Assembly: GCA_002900995.3 (NCBI GenBank)
Contig: CM035309.1
Span: 1,742,389-1,806,388 of the forward strand
Length of the DNA stretch: 64,000 bases
Direction: 5' to 3'
DNA from: Ganoderma boninense
Taxonomy: Eukaryota > Basidiomycota > Agaricomycetes > Polyporales > Polyporaceae
The translations under genes and the position numbers were made by a program. This document shows, piece by piece, positions 37,171 through 49,006 of the stretch (the stretch's first letter is position 1; each line of letters starts with the position of its first letter). The notes beneath the pieces are model-generated. The model was not told the DNA's origin. It saw only the letters and a list, made by a program, of their open reading frames with translations, and did not search any database.

Positions 37171-38881
37171 TCACCCGCTCTCCTCCATCTTGAACCTCTT
37201 TCGGGGGCCGTCCTGCCCTCCGAACTGACCGCCGCCGCCGCCGCCGGCACCCTGCATGAATGCGGGGTTGAAATGGCCTTGAACACCGTTGAAGCCGCCA
37301 CGGCCGCCCATGCCAGGCATCATGCCCATCCCTACAAGAAAAACGCAGCCACAGAGAAGGGAAGAGAGGTTGCGAGTCAACATCCACGTCCGTAGCGCAA
37401 GACAGAAACTCAAGCTGTCGTACCCATTCCGCCCATCATGCCTCCTCCACGGCCCCCGCCACCAAAGTTCCCTCCTCCTCCACCACCCATCATCCCTCCA
37501 GCTCTGGGACCCTGTGGGATCATGCCGCCACGGCCTCCGCCCCCGAACCCGCCGCCCCCGCCCATGTTGCCGCCGACGAATCCGCCCATGCCTCCGAAGT
37601 TACCCATGCCACCGAAGCCGCCCATCATGTTGGGCATGCCTCCGCGCATGGCGCCTCCCATCATGCCGCCGCGCATGGTTTGGTTCATCATGGTGTTCAT
37701 GCCTGTGCCGCCGCCCATGTTGCCGCTCATACCACCACGGAAGTTCGCGCCACCTCGACCCATGTTGCCGCCGCCTTGCATCTGGTGTTGTTGCCGCTGT
37801 TCGCGCGGAGGGGGTTCTGTGCGTCGGCGTTTCGGGTTAACGTCACGTTGGGCGTGTTTGAGGATGGGAATGGGGGAGGGTTTGCATAGAGTGGGGAAGG
37901 GGCTTGACGTACCTTTGGGAAGGGTGCGGAAGGGGTTACCATTCACGGATGTTGTGTAGTTGGCTGAGGCGCGTCGATTTTGGAAGTCGCTGTGGCGGTA
38001 TACGTTGGTCAGTGGCAATACAATCAAGGGCAGGCCCCAGGAGACAACAAACTTGTTGTCGAACCAGTTCTTCATGACGGTGGCGTTCTCTGGGCTGTGG
38101 CATTCGACATAGGCAACACTGCATGCGAGATCTGTCAGAACCTCACGGAATCGCGCATACCGCCAATCAAATGACTCCGCGAACTTACCCTTTGCTCTTT
38201 CCGTTCACCTTATGCTCCGAGAATGTGATGTCCTTGTGGTCAATGTTGACCCCCAAGTTTTGTGCCACTTGCCGCAGGTCCTCATCAGTCGTCCACTGTG
38301 GTAAGACAGGATATAGCCCAAGGGCATAGGATGGCGTGCGTCGCATATAGGAATCGTCTCAGAGATACAGCATACATGGCTAGAGAGGAGCATGGAAGAG
38401 TACAGACCCATTGCAGATCACCAATGTACAGCGAGTCGTGCTGCCCCGCTCCGGCGCCCGCTGCGCCTACAAGTCCGGACCCAGCTGGGTTTGGGTTACC
38501 GCCATTCGCCTGGCCGCTAAATGTACCGTTTCCGTTTGAACCAGGTGGAGGTGAAGTCTCAGTCTTGATGACTGGAGCGCCACCGCCGTTCCGAGCGTCA
38601 CGCTGGTTCTCGTCTTCGTCTTCATCCCGCAGCCGCTTCTCACCCACGACGGGGGAGTGAGTGGCGGCCTCTTCTGGGGATTTTTCATCCTGCTCCAGTT
38701 GGAAGTCGTCTTGATTCTGATTGTTGTTGGGTACCGCGAGTTGGCCGGACGTGCCATGCCGCGAACCTCAATCACCATCGGAAGGAACAGAAGATGGGGA
38801 ACTCACCTCGTCGCCTGCTTTGATCGTGCTGAAGCCTTCGTCCTCGCCGTAAATGTCGAAGTCGTCATCTGCTGGAGCCAT
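37171..38881 (-). CDS. CPSF6/CFIm68-like RRM protein with Gly-Met-rich tail
   Basis: Seven exons: 38881-38807, 38716-38408, 38295-38189, 38118-38053, 37989-37913, 37816-37424, 37331-37171; 395 aa. An acidic N-terminus precedes one RRM: RNP2 [15 protein letters not shown] and RNP1 KSKGVAYVEC. The WWTTDEDL sequence is the hallmark of the cleavage factor Im 68-kDa subunit family, which binds RNA with CFIm25 in mRNA 3'-end formation. After the RRM come [11 protein letters not shown] and a long low-complexity region of GGM, GGF and RGG repeats, then a basic RKRFKMEE end. Intron 4 (38052-37990) is 63 nt, stop-free and in phase, so retention would insert 21 residues just after the RRM. Family assignment is from the RRM only; the Gly-Met tail is not typical of animal CPSF6. 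Confidence 0.86.
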
Positions 38882-39800
38882 GGTTTGCGAGTGTGATCCT
38901 GACTTAAGTGTATGCTTGTGCGTGTTGTGCCGAAACGCTTGTGGCAGTTGTTACAGCGGTCGATCCTGTCTGAAGGGGAAGGCAGCCGACAGGGTAATCG
39001 GACAGAACAAAATTCTTCGTTCTGGTGTGGTGTAAAATGACAGGTGGAGTGTTTACTGAGGGTAACAGACAGCAGGATGCAACAGGAACGGGAGGCTGGT
39101 CAGATACACGAATACAGAGGACGAGGCAGATGTACCGAGCAGATGACAGGATCTTACAAGTATTGTTACAGGTGTGCTGTGTGAGACGAACGCTCTAGCC
39201 TCTACCAACACCCCAGGAATACAAATTCACAGGGGAGAGTGCAAAAGCGCGCGTCAAGCCGAGGATGGCGCGGCGTACGGGTGATTGGAGGAATGAGGGC
39301 GACGTCGGGGGGAGTCGGTGGTGAATGGGGTTGGAGGGTGAGTTTCGAGGGGGAGGTGGTGGTTGGAGGAAAAGAACCAGGCGAAGCGAGATGCTCGACA
39401 AAACGACTCAAATAAGCGCGGGTGGCGTGCCCCTGGTTTGGGGCATCTCTGGCGTCTGTGCTGAGTCAGCACCGATGGCTGTTCCGTTTTGGCGTGCATA
39501 CCCCCTCGACGGACGCTGGTCGAAGCCTGTCCTGCTTCTCTGCGCGTTCCTGCGTCTCCAGAACTGGTCTGTCCGGTGGCACGAGATCCGACCCAATCTC
39601 ACCTCCGTCAACTCAAAAACAACGCCCACCGCATTCCGCTGTCCCGGGCTCCGAGACGAGTCTGACATCGACGAGGCATTTGGCAGTTCCGGTGAAATTG
39701 TCCAATACTTAATGCAAGGGTAGAATACATTGGTGTACACTAGGTTGGGAGCAACAATAACGTCTGCCGCAGTTAGCCCGGCGATCTGCGGTCCCTATCA
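38882..39800. other. Intergenic, RRM gene promoter and acyl-CoA dehydrogenase 3' flank
   Basis: 919 bp. An open frame at 39325-39723 (+, 132 codons) has no recognisable motif and low-complexity parts. No RNA gene seen. Confidence 0.5.
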
Positions 39801-41982
39801 CTACAGTTTCGCGTTCTTCGGCATCGCCTTGATCGCCTGGCGGACACCCAAGTCGCCCAGCACGTCCTCAGCTATTCAGCACAAGCGCACAGCTAGCGTC
39901 AGTAAACGACATCCATTGGCGTCCTAAATATCACTCACCGCCGCCGAGGATGGCGTCAAACGGCACAGTTCTGTGGAACTGTGTGGCGGGTGGGCGGGGG
40001 TCGTCAGTCTCTGGACACAGTGCGGGTGGAAGCGCGAACCACGTACGTGCTCGATGAGTCTCCCCATACCTGTCCGCGTGATGCCGCGTCCGCCGAAAAT
40101 CTGCACGGCGTCCCGCGCAATATCCTGTTGGCAGCGCGTAATGAACATCTTCAGGAGCGCTATGGGTCTGTTCGTTTTATAGCGCGCGTCAGTTGTCATG
40201 CTTCGCCCCTTCTCCCGCGCTCGGTGGTGGAGCCTAGGAGCGCGATGGCACTCACCCAGCGAGCAACTGCGCCTGTTGCTTGTAGTCCATGTTCTGCATC
40301 TGGAACGTGATGCTCTCCAGCCAGTGCTGTGTGGCCTCGCACTTGGCAATCATGTCTGCGAGCTTTGCGCGTATGACCGCTTGCGAGTGCAGCGGCTTCC
40401 CAAACGCCTTGCGCTGGCTGACCCACTTCAAACACTCCTCGACAATGAGCCGCATGTTGCGCGCGCCGCCGCAGCACATCGCCCACCGCTCATGGTTGAA
40501 GTTCGACAAAATGACGAACACCCCTCCGCCCTCGGGCCCGAGGGTGTTCTCCACCGGCACCTTGACGTTTTCGAATGTGATATACGCGGTGCCAGCCGTG
40601 GACGAGTACGAAGTCTTGATCGCCTTGGTTTCCACACCGTCCTGGCGCTCAACGAGGATGACGGTGAGGCCCTTGTCCGTCTTGCAGCCCACGGTGAAGT
40701 AGTCGGAGAATGTGCCATTCGTGATCCACTTCTTGGTTCCGTTGATGATCCAGTGCTTGCCATCCGGCGTCTTCTTTGCAGTGGTTCGTAGCCCCGCGAC
40801 GTCTGAGCCGGCGAATGCCTCTGAGATGGCGAGCGAGATGAACTTCTCACCACTGAAGACCTCCTGGACGATACGGTCACGGAGCTCTGGGCGACCGAAG
40901 TGGATGACCGGGGGAAGACCAATGGTAGCACCGGAATTCTGGCCATCGCGATAACCACGCATAGCAGGTCGGGTACCCTCCTGCATGAGGATCAGTTCGT
41001 GGAAGCGATCGAACTATGGAATCCTATGCATTAGGACAGATATCTATGCATTTACAAGATGGTTTTCGCACCTCTTCAGGCTTGATGATGCCACCAAGCA
41101 ATGTGCGCCCCTTCAGGTGCTTGCCGGGGCCCATGTTCATCGCAAGGATACCCTGCTCACTTGGGGGGACAGTCAATACGTCATCACAGGACACGAACGA
41201 GCAGGTACTAACGCCATTTGTTTGATAACGCCGACACTGGGTCGCTTTCCATCTTCTTCCCTCGCCTGTTCCGGTGCTCAGACACCGTGGACATACATGA
41301 AGCGTGGCACTCACGAGAGCGTCGGGGGTGACCACCTCATCCACGAACTTGCGAAGAACGCGCTGGAAGTTCCTGTGACTCTGTATATACACGGGGTCAG
41401 CGTCGCCGGCGGCCGGTTGTCCGTGAGACTCGCCTCGGTGTAGTACGGGCTGTGGTACTCCTTAGTAAGGCCGAGGGGCTCAGCGTAGGGGACCTTGCTA
41501 AGCTCGCCGGCGATGGAACTGTAAATGACGCTCTTCTCGCCTTGGAGGACACCAATCTGCAAGCGCTGGTATTGGGGTCGAAGGAGTACTTCATGGCGGT
41601 GGAGGCCGTAAAAGGCTTCAGTCGCGTCTTGGCCGGCTACGCGGGCGCATACAGTCGGCGACTTTGTCGTCTAGATGATATAAAGGGAACGCACCAATGT
41701 CTTCCTCATGGAAAACGGAGATACCGCCAGGATGAAGATCCTTGAACCTCGTCACATCGTAAACTTTTGCGTCGACGATGATCCACTGGAAGAGGCCCGA
41801 GAGTGAGCACAACTAGGAGCTACTTCCGGAGAGCCTGCTCCCACTCACCAGATCATCCGGCTTGTTGTGCTATTGAGCCGTGTGATAGGATAAGGCTCAG
41901 TGCAGAACGGAAAATCTGAGGTCTATGTTTAATGTACCTTCGCAACCTCCTCACGAGTAAATGTCTTGAGTTCCTTGGACAT
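39801..41982 (-). CDS. Cytochrome b5-acyl-CoA dehydrogenase fusion, peroxisomal
   Basis: Eleven exons: 41982-41938, 41869-41849, 41785-41695, 41636-41434, 41380-41315, 41265-41213, 41159-41072, 41013-40256, 40167-40047, 39978-39939, 39871-39801; 518 aa. Residues 1-80 are a cytochrome b5 domain with HPGG at 40-43 and a second heme His in YGLHRHE (65 or 67). The rest is an FAD acyl-CoA dehydrogenase: SLAISEAFAGSDVAGLRTTA and WIINGTKKWITNG line the FAD/acyl pocket, and FGGRGITRTGMGRLIEH closes the C-terminal bundle. It ends AKL, a PTS1 peroxisome signal. The fusion is common in ascomycetes and basidiomycetes and presumably passes electrons to or from the b5 heme in peroxisomal fatty-acid oxidation. 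Intron 4 (41433-41381) is GC-AG (gcgagt). Exon 2 is a 21-nt micro-exon. No frameshift. Confidence 0.95.
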
Positions 41983-42357
41983 GTCAGCACAACAAGGACG
42001 CCAGTGTGTGGTTCAGAGAACAAGCACAGTTAGGGGAACAGCAAGGGCCGAAGAGCGGAAGTGAGGAGGAAACAGGAAGTGATGGAGAAGGAGTGCAGTG
42101 GGTGATTGGGTCGGGTTTCTTGAGCTTATGTCGTAGTCCGGGGAAGGAGGCGCATGTGTTTTTCCATTCACGCGAGGTGGTTGATGGCCGGATGCTGGCA
42201 TGGAGCCGTGCACAGACGCCCGATTTTGATCGCGACGTCGACGCGAGCCATTGCGGGGCCAGCCAATCCCAGGCCCAACATTCGTCCGAGCCCGGTTGTT
42301 CTCACTCGTGTTATCACAAGCCAGGCTCGACTTCACGGCCCTTGCATATGAATAGTA
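41983..42357. other. Intergenic, short promoter region
   Basis: 375 bp between the acyl-CoA dehydrogenase start and the 3' end of the next gene; nothing recognised. Confidence 0.55.
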
Positions 42358-44616
42358 TTATCCTTCGGAACACCAAAGGTCATCATCGTCGAACAGCGAC
42401 GGTCCATCTACAAGTTCCAAACCATTGTCCCTCGAGAAGTGCAGCGCAACATATTGGTTCCCTCTATCCCTAACATGTTCGGCTTCGCTTGTGAAATCGC
42501 CGTTTTCTGAGAGTTTCAGGGTCTTGGCAGTCTAGGACAAGGTTTCAACAAACAATGGGCAAACAACTCACATCACTCACTGGAACGATGGTTTCACGAC
42601 GATCCGCGAGGGACTTCGCCGATGGTTCACGAGGTTGACTACGGCAGTCTGTTGAGTGTTTGGGAGTGAGAAAGGTGCCGGACAGCAGCAGAGTCTCCGC
42701 CATGGGCGGGGCGTCGAGCTCGGCGTCCGCTTCCTGAACCTGTCTACCGGCAGAAGGATTTTGTAGTCCTTCGCTAAAGGATGACCCAGCTGTGGAAACA
42801 ACACTGCCGCACCGTAATGAGGCGGAACCCTGGTGATGGCGGACTTCAGGTGGTTGAGCCATCGCATAGCTCGCTGAGCTACAAGGGACACAGCCGGGGC
42901 TTGTATAGCCAGCTCCTCTTCGATCGGACTGGCCCAGCAAATGAAAGAAGTCCTCGGTTGCGCCAGATGATTGGGTTGGATACGATGGTAGGCCCAGGAG
43001 TTCGCTCAAAGCGGTCCAAGGGTCCCCATCTAAGTCGCCCAAGATGTCCTGTAGAGAGACATAGTCCCATTGAATGGTGTGCTCCTGAGAAGAGTCTTGG
43101 GCGACCTCTTTAGGCGCACCGTCGACAGAAGGACCTTGAAAAGAGCTGTCCAAGCTTCCGGTGAGCGTGTGTCTGGAATCTGACCGACTGTCATCGTAAT
43201 GTACTCTGTCTTCAACGTCGAGTCCTATTAGACGCGCCGGGGATGGGGACAAACTGGCTTGTGGAATGTCGGGGGAGCCAAGAAAATTTCGGCAAGCCAA
43301 CTCAGACCAAGAAGATTCAGGATCTGGTGGAGATGGCTGCCAAGGTTCCAAGAGCTGTGGTGGAGTGCTAGGCACAGACGATACGAATCCAGCGTCGGCA
43401 AGAGGGGAGGGTAATTCAAGATTCGATGGACTGGCCGAGAAGCGAGATAATGCTTGAGTTGAGGCATGGGAGAGAGCCGTAAATTGAGGGGCGGTCGCAA
43501 TGCTGCTGGATCTGGACCAATGTGTGGCAGACGGTGACGCCGACCTCCTGGACGTGGGTAAGGAAGCCGAGTGTCGTTGGCTCGTATGACAGGATTGAGT
43601 GTAGAAGGGAACCCGAGTCGGTTCACGATCGGAGTGAATAGCAGGCCAGAACTCAACGTAGCCGGAGTCATCGACATATGGTGGAGGACTGCTGTCCAGA
43701 AACATAGGGATAAAGACAGACTCGTCCTCATGAAAAGATAGGCGCGATGAAGACGAGGGCGAGGATATGGCGCAGCCTCGACTTGACCAGGAGGAAGGAG
43801 TTCGCTGGCGATAGCTGGTCAAGGTAGAGGCCGGAGATTTTTCGCTGCTAGGACTCTTCAAATGAACGCGCTACACGGTACACTGCTGTTAACGGACTAG
43901 TACACTGGCAGATGCCAATGACGATGAATTAAAGCGCACCCTATTGTTAGATTGATGTTGGTGAAAGGGTTCGCGAGAGATCTGTGATTTGTCCCTCGTC
44001 GCTTTGAGGCCCGGTGAAGGTCGCTTGGTCCTAGATAGCCCAAGTAGATCTGGCGTCTGGAGAATCTTCTGAACTTGAGCGCACCGCACAGAGGCTGGAG
44101 AGGAGCCATCGTAATCAGCACGAGTAGCACGCATACATGTACGTACGGTCGTCCACATCGAGCGTTGTGAGTATCTTGGAACGGCTAGAGGCGATATTCA
44201 CCGGAGGCGGCGATCGCAGATGCAAAACCGGGCTGGTTGATGGCGACCGCAGTCCGGGCCAATTTCTTTCCCACTCATTCTCATCCTGGAGTCCGTTCTG
44301 TGCTCTTCTTCTGGCATGTGCTAGGGATATCTCTGGTAGCTCCTTCGGAATGTCTCGCACTGCCCCGCCTTTGCTCAAGCCCGTTCGGAGGACTTCGAAG
44401 CGCTTCTTGCCAAAGTGCGATCGTTGGGCTTTACCCTCTGCGTCCTTGATTCGCGCGCGAGCAGCGTTCCTATCGTTTTTGCGGCAGTATTGGCGGGCAT
44501 GAAGGCGTTTACGACCATGTCGGTCGTGCAAGGGTTATGAGGTCCGCAGTGGGTATGAAAAGGCAGGTTCCTGGGGCGGCGCACCTCTTCCCTCCCATGT
44601 AGTTCGCTCCCGGCAT
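42358..44616 (-). CDS. Large Ser/Pro-rich protein with conserved basic N-terminus (function unknown)
   Basis: Five exons: 44616-44585, 44469-44147, 44094-43940, 43870-42581, 42531-42358; 657 aa, GT-AG introns. The N-terminus MPGANYMGGKR continues across intron 1 into NAARARIKDAEGKAQRSHFG, a basic, helical stretch that looks like the conserved core. Most of the rest is Ser/Pro-rich and probably disordered, with acidic patches (DILGDLDGDPW). It ends in an acidic FDDDDLWCSEG. Exon 4 has two usable donors nine bases apart (after 42581 and after 42572), both in phase 0, so two isoforms differing by three residues are possible. I do not recognise the family; a nuclear regulatory protein is a guess from composition only. 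It is divergent from the DENND6-like gene with 367 bp between starts. Confidence 0.8.
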
Positions 44617-44983
44617 CTTGCAAGCACGAGATGCAATTTGGTGGGCTGCAGGGGTGCTCAAGGAGATCCAGGAGTCGTCAGCGTACCGTATCTTTGAAAC
44701 AAAGGTGAGTAACGAGGGGGCTGGACGGGAATGGGATGATGGCAGAAGCAGAGATATGGTCATGGAGACATGATGGACGGAGGAATGCAGGACGCGTCGC
44801 GTACTGCACGTGTGGAGCGTAAAAGACTCAGGGCGCACCAACACCTCTCCCTCTGTTTCCCCCCACTACCACTGTCGCTTCCTGCATCGCCGGGGCCCCA
44901 CTTCGCCGCACTCGTCTTCAGATTCAGAACCCTGCAGCTGGTGGGCCATTGGCAAGGGTTTCCACTCGACCACGCCGACGACC
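44617..44983. promoter_or_regulatory. Short bidirectional promoter region
   Basis: The unknown Ser/Pro-rich gene (-) and the DENND6-like gene (+) start 367 bp apart in opposite directions, so both promoters must share this interval. Pyrimidine-rich sequence lies near 44845-44890. No specific factor site was identified. Confidence 0.5.
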
Positions 44984-47183
44984 ATGGCGGACGACCTCTC
45001 TGAAGCTGACATTGGACTCATAGACCTCTCATCGTCCCAGATATCATCCAAACCCCGTCTACCGGCCTTCGGACGTATCCCTAGTGCTGGGGGAAGCCAA
45101 CCTTCATTAGGTTTGGGGATCCCCTCAAGCGCGAGCATGATGAACGGACAGCTCAAGGCGTCCTCTTCTCCCGACCTCGCGGAGAGACCTCTGCCTGACC
45201 CGAACGACAACCTCGCGGCGAATCCTCGGAGACGAGTATCGCGTTCAAAGACCGTGAGGGTGCCGAGGCGAATGCACAGGACGCAACTCAGCTTGGACGG
45301 GCTCTTGATGGGCACGGAGAAGATTGCGAAGCTTCGGAGGTGGATCCTGAGTCTGGTCACTGGCGAGTGGTTGTTCTGGCATAAGCGTGACGTGTATGGC
45401 TGAGGTTTGAGGTTTTCCGGTTGCAGTGGACTTTGACCTTGAAGTTGGTCCGAAGATCACGAGCATATACCCACCGCTCAGGTTGACCCATGCGGAATCC
45501 CAAAATATGTCAGTCGGCCATCTACGCTCGCGTTCGCGACATGGTCTGAATTGAATATCACCACGTTGTAGCGCATTTTCCTCTTTCCCTGACTCTTCGC
45601 AGTTTGAAGATGGCTCACAAACACACTCCTTCCGAATACGACTGCATGGACCTGTGGATGGGGAGGCCTGGGAGACCGAGTCTATTCGACCCAGTACCGC
45701 AGACGGCTTCATATACGGCTTCTCATGTTTCACTCGCACCAAGGATGCGGGTTCCAAACGTGGATACCAACAGGTTGGCTACACCCGTGAATCAATAACT
45801 CGTGCTGACGCGTGTCCAGACTTCAATAGTGATTCTATCACACCTCGCATACCCCTCCTTGTTTTATACCCTTGTCTCTAAGCTCGCGCCGTCTTTCATG
45901 ACTCACGGAGGACCCATGCTGGAAGCAGCATGCCACAACGTCGCTAATTGGTGTGTGAAGAACATGCTGTCGATTTGCATTGCCTAATACACGGAAAAGA
46001 AGGCCTGACCCAACACCTGGAACAATATTGGAGCTAGGATTTCTTGGGACTGTTATTCATGTGGAACTTCCAGAGGTGATCGAGATACAACAGTCTATGT
46101 CCGCGCTCTCACCGGGTCGTGTGATAGAGACGGACATTCAAGTGAGGCGGTCGACGACTCTCAAAAGGCTGGATCGCTCACATGCTTTGCAGATATTGGC
46201 GTCAATATGCCCTTCTGATCCTCCAATATTGGACCAGTTTGCGGCAGTCATCTCGCATATGTGGTCGATATGGGAATGCTTGGTCCTAAGCAAGCCCATC
46301 CTTGTGTTCGGGTCCTCATCCGTCACGACAAGCAGGGCGGTATGGTGGCTTCGAGATCTTTTGCGTCCAGTAAGTCTACGTGAATGCGGAAATTCGGTTG
46401 CGTAATTTACTCATAATCCTGTGCAGATACCTCTGTCTGGAGACTTCCGACCATTTTTCACAATACACGACGCAGACCATACAGCTCTCATCAATCCACG
46501 GCCACCCCAGGCAGGCCTACTCGTAGGCGTAACCAACCCCTTCTTTGACAAGGCATGCAAACATTGGCCGAATATGTTGAGGTTGGGACGACCAGAGACG
46601 TGAGCCTTGATGGTAACATCGGATGCCTGTTGATTAAACGACCTGCATATTACGCATAGCGCCCAAGAGAAGAAGAATGGTCCCAACAGTCCTGCAGCGT
46701 TTGGCCCATTACCAGGCTGGAGGTCAACGCACAAGCGCTACACTTCACGAGACCACACGTTGTTGAGGCAGCTGGAGGTCGCTTGTCAAGGGTCGGAACA
46801 AAGCAGTGCGCCCTTTGCTCAGGCTCTGGCATCGAAAGGGACCTGAACTTCTTTTGCGTACAGAATATGTAGCCTCTGAAGCGCTCCGTCAGCACTTTGC
46901 TGCCCGCACAACTGCGCTCCTCGTTCCCCTCCAACGATATCTCCAAACGCTCATCCCCACTCCAAGCGAATCTCGGTCACCGCTCCCCAACGGAGCTAGG
47001 CTCAAACCATTCCACGACGCCGCGTTCTTCTCCTCGCTGAAGGCGCACGGCTCGCCGTTGCCATTCAAGAGCAGCTCGAAGCAACGTGAGTTCTACGAGC
47101 GTTGGTTACGGACTCCTGCGTTTGGCCTATGGCTTGCGCAACAGGAGGAGGTCGTACAAGGTGTATTGAAAGGGTTAATGTAG
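44984..47183 (+). CDS. DENND6 (FAM116)-like DENN-domain protein, putative Rab GEF; one frameshift
   Basis: Eight exons: 44984-45362, 45427-45508, 45572-45773, 45820-45950, 46003-46141, 46193-46369, 46427-46599, 46660-47183; about 601 aa. A disordered N-terminus leads into LRRWILSLVTVDFDLEVGPK, IYPPLRLTHAESQN, FIYGFSCFTRTKD, KRGYQQTSIVILSHLAYPSL, LEAACHNVANWP, DFRPFFTIHDAD and LLVGVTNPFFDKACKHWP, the conserved order of DENND6 proteins, which activate Rab14-type GTPases on endosomes. Intron 1 (45363-45426) is GC-AG (gcgagt). Intron 5 (46142-46192) is 51 nt, stop-free and in phase. Exon 8 is one base too long: the frame ending at SKG-T-stop (about 46842) must slip by one in aaaggg (46837-46842) to continue as GPELLLRTEYVASEALRQHF, which matches the family. 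Confidence 0.9.
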
Positions 47184-47383
47184 TGCTATAGTCTTGGATG
47201 AGGATGTATGACTAGAAGTTATCCAGCGATTTTTGCCTGCAGGCAGTGCTCTAAAGCTTACATGCCGTAAGTAAACGGCATACGCCCATAAACAACTGTG
47301 GCGCGTGGAGCCCACCAGCAACATGTAACCAATTAGGATATGCATGTATGCAACGCATGAGTCCTAAGTATATGAGCCCAGTT

Positions 47384-48575
47384 CTATTTCCTGCCGAGCG
47401 CGGTCCTTCCGGAACCCCTCGAGCTCGCTGCGGACGCAGTCCCCGGGACCTTCCAGCCCAGCCATGTTACGATGACGTTCTTGGCGAAAATCTCCCCGAA
47501 CCCGAGCATGACCCCGTTCACAAACGGCAGCAGCACGTTGATCGCGACGCTTGAGAGCAGCGCGAGCGCCCGTGTCTTTGGGCTCAGCGTCGGGTCGAAT
47601 ATCGAGAGCGTCGCTGTCTGAACCGGTTCCTCTAGTGGCTGGGAGGGGTGATGGTCGTGTCCGTGCCCGTGGGCATGCGGATGAGCAGAAGCGCGGGGGT
47701 GGATGCCGTGGGCGTGCGACGGGGGGAGGGTGCGCGGTGCGGACGAGGGCGAATGGGGGTCGGAGGGGAAGGACATGGACGGGAAAGACGAGGTGGTCAT
47801 GGAGGACGTCATGGAGTCCCACTTGTCCTGCTTCGACTCCGGCTCGGATGCGGGCTGTGAGGGCGGTAGCTCGTGTTCTGGTCCGTGCTCGCGCTCGGGG
47901 TGTGCAGACGTGGACGTCCCGGACGCACCTGGCAAAACGGGCTGCGAGCCGCCAGCGTGTAAGAGTGTCAATCAACGCCTTGCGCATGAATGGATGTCCG
48001 ACTTGACACGCACCTCATGAACCTCTGCTGACGTCGAGTGCCCGCCCTCGCCCTCTCCGGTTACCAGATCCCTTACGTCGGCGGGGCTAGGTGACTCCGG
48101 GAGAGCTGCCACGGACGGGGCTGCGCTGCCCGCGGACACCTTTTCCCACCCGCTGGTGCTGTGGGCGGACTCGCTCAATACACTCTGCCGTAGCTTTCCC
48201 TCCTTGCGCTCCTGCTCGCGAATGGCCTCCCACTCTGCGCGCGTCTCCTCAGCCTTCTGGCGCTGCTCTGCCGACCGTCTGCGCCATTCCGTGACATGCG
48301 CCTCGTACTCCTCTTTCCAGACATCTTCCGCGGATTCTGGCTGGCCGGAGGGATCCGCATCTGGTTGAGGCACGGATTCTGGAGCGGGTATAGGCTGGGG
48401 GGCAGGTTCAGGAGCGGGGTGAGGGACAGCCGACTGGCGGGGTAAGGAGGCAGGTGTGAATGCAGTGGAGAGCGCGGACTACGTGTTCACAGGTTCAGTA
48501 TGTGCGTAGGGGCCGGAGAAAGTCCAGAAATACCTGAAGGAGGTCTTCCTCCTCGGTGCTGAGGTGTTCGGACAT
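47384..48575 (-). CDS. TOM13/Mim1-like mitochondrial outer-membrane biogenesis protein
   Basis: Three exons: 48575-48534, 48478-48014, 47941-47384; 354 aa, GT-AG introns. The conserved part is at the C-terminus: AINVLLPFVNGVMLGFGEIF then AKNVIVTWLGWK, the single membrane span of Mim1/TOM13 proteins, which insert alpha-helical proteins into the mitochondrial outer membrane. It is followed by a short basic tail (SSRGSGRTALGRK). The preceding 290 residues form a charged, coiled segment (EEYEAHVTEWRRRSAEQRQK) and a His/Pro/Ser-rich stretch. Yeast Mim1 is only about 110 residues, so the long N-terminal extension is notable, though enlarged versions are plausible in basidiomycetes. It is convergent with the DENND6-like gene, 200 bp apart. 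Confidence 0.88.
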
Positions 48576-48708
48576 GGTCGCTGAGCGGGTGAGAGCACCG
48601 GAAAGCAAGGAGAGCGACGTGCGCGGTCGGCGGCTCGTCACCGAATCATGTCGACATTTTGAGCCGCCCAATAGACGCCAGGTGTTCCCATCCCAAATCG
48701 TCAAAAAG

Positions 48709-48802
48709 CGTCACCTGAGCGATTCGAACACTCGCGGGCAAAGCCCAACCGCTGGCAGCTATGAATAGCAGGCGATCCCGTTAACCACTCCGGCAAAGTG
48801 AC
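48709..48802 (-). tRNA. trnS-GCT: tRNA-Ser (anticodon GCT), 12-nt intron
   Basis: A class II cloverleaf reads on the minus strand from 48802. The acceptor GTCACTT pairs with AGGTGAC (one G-U), and the D arm contains CCGGAGTGGTTAACGG. The anticodon stem is ATCGC/GCGGT with loop CTGCTA, then an intron of about 12 nt and the last loop base. The variable arm is long, GGGC-TTT-GCCC, and the T arm is GAGTG-TTCGAAT-CGCTC. The anticodon GCT decodes AGC/AGT serine; the long variable arm agrees with serine. Confidence 0.93.
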
Positions 48803-49006
48803 TTAAAGAACAACGCAAAGTTACTATATCATATGTTGTTTCAACCACTGCCTTTGGCAATTCTCTACTAGCACTAGTAGCAGGAAACACTACTTGCTCC
48901 ATGCTCCAGCCTCGCCCACGTGCTGATCATAGTATGGATATTCAGTATTAAGTACAAACACACACCGTAGCTACTACTGCAGCACCTCTCAAGCATAACG
49001 AGGTTG

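Noticed and set aside
37438..37959. 173-codon Pro/Met-rich plus-strand frame
   Set aside because: Complement of the Gly-Met repeats of the RRM protein; a low-complexity shadow.
46660..46860. A 31-nt intron to repair the DENND6-like frame
   Set aside because: A gt...ag pair (gtcgga to gctcag) would restore frame, but 31 nt is shorter than any other intron here and would delete conserved-looking sequence; a one-base indel is simpler.
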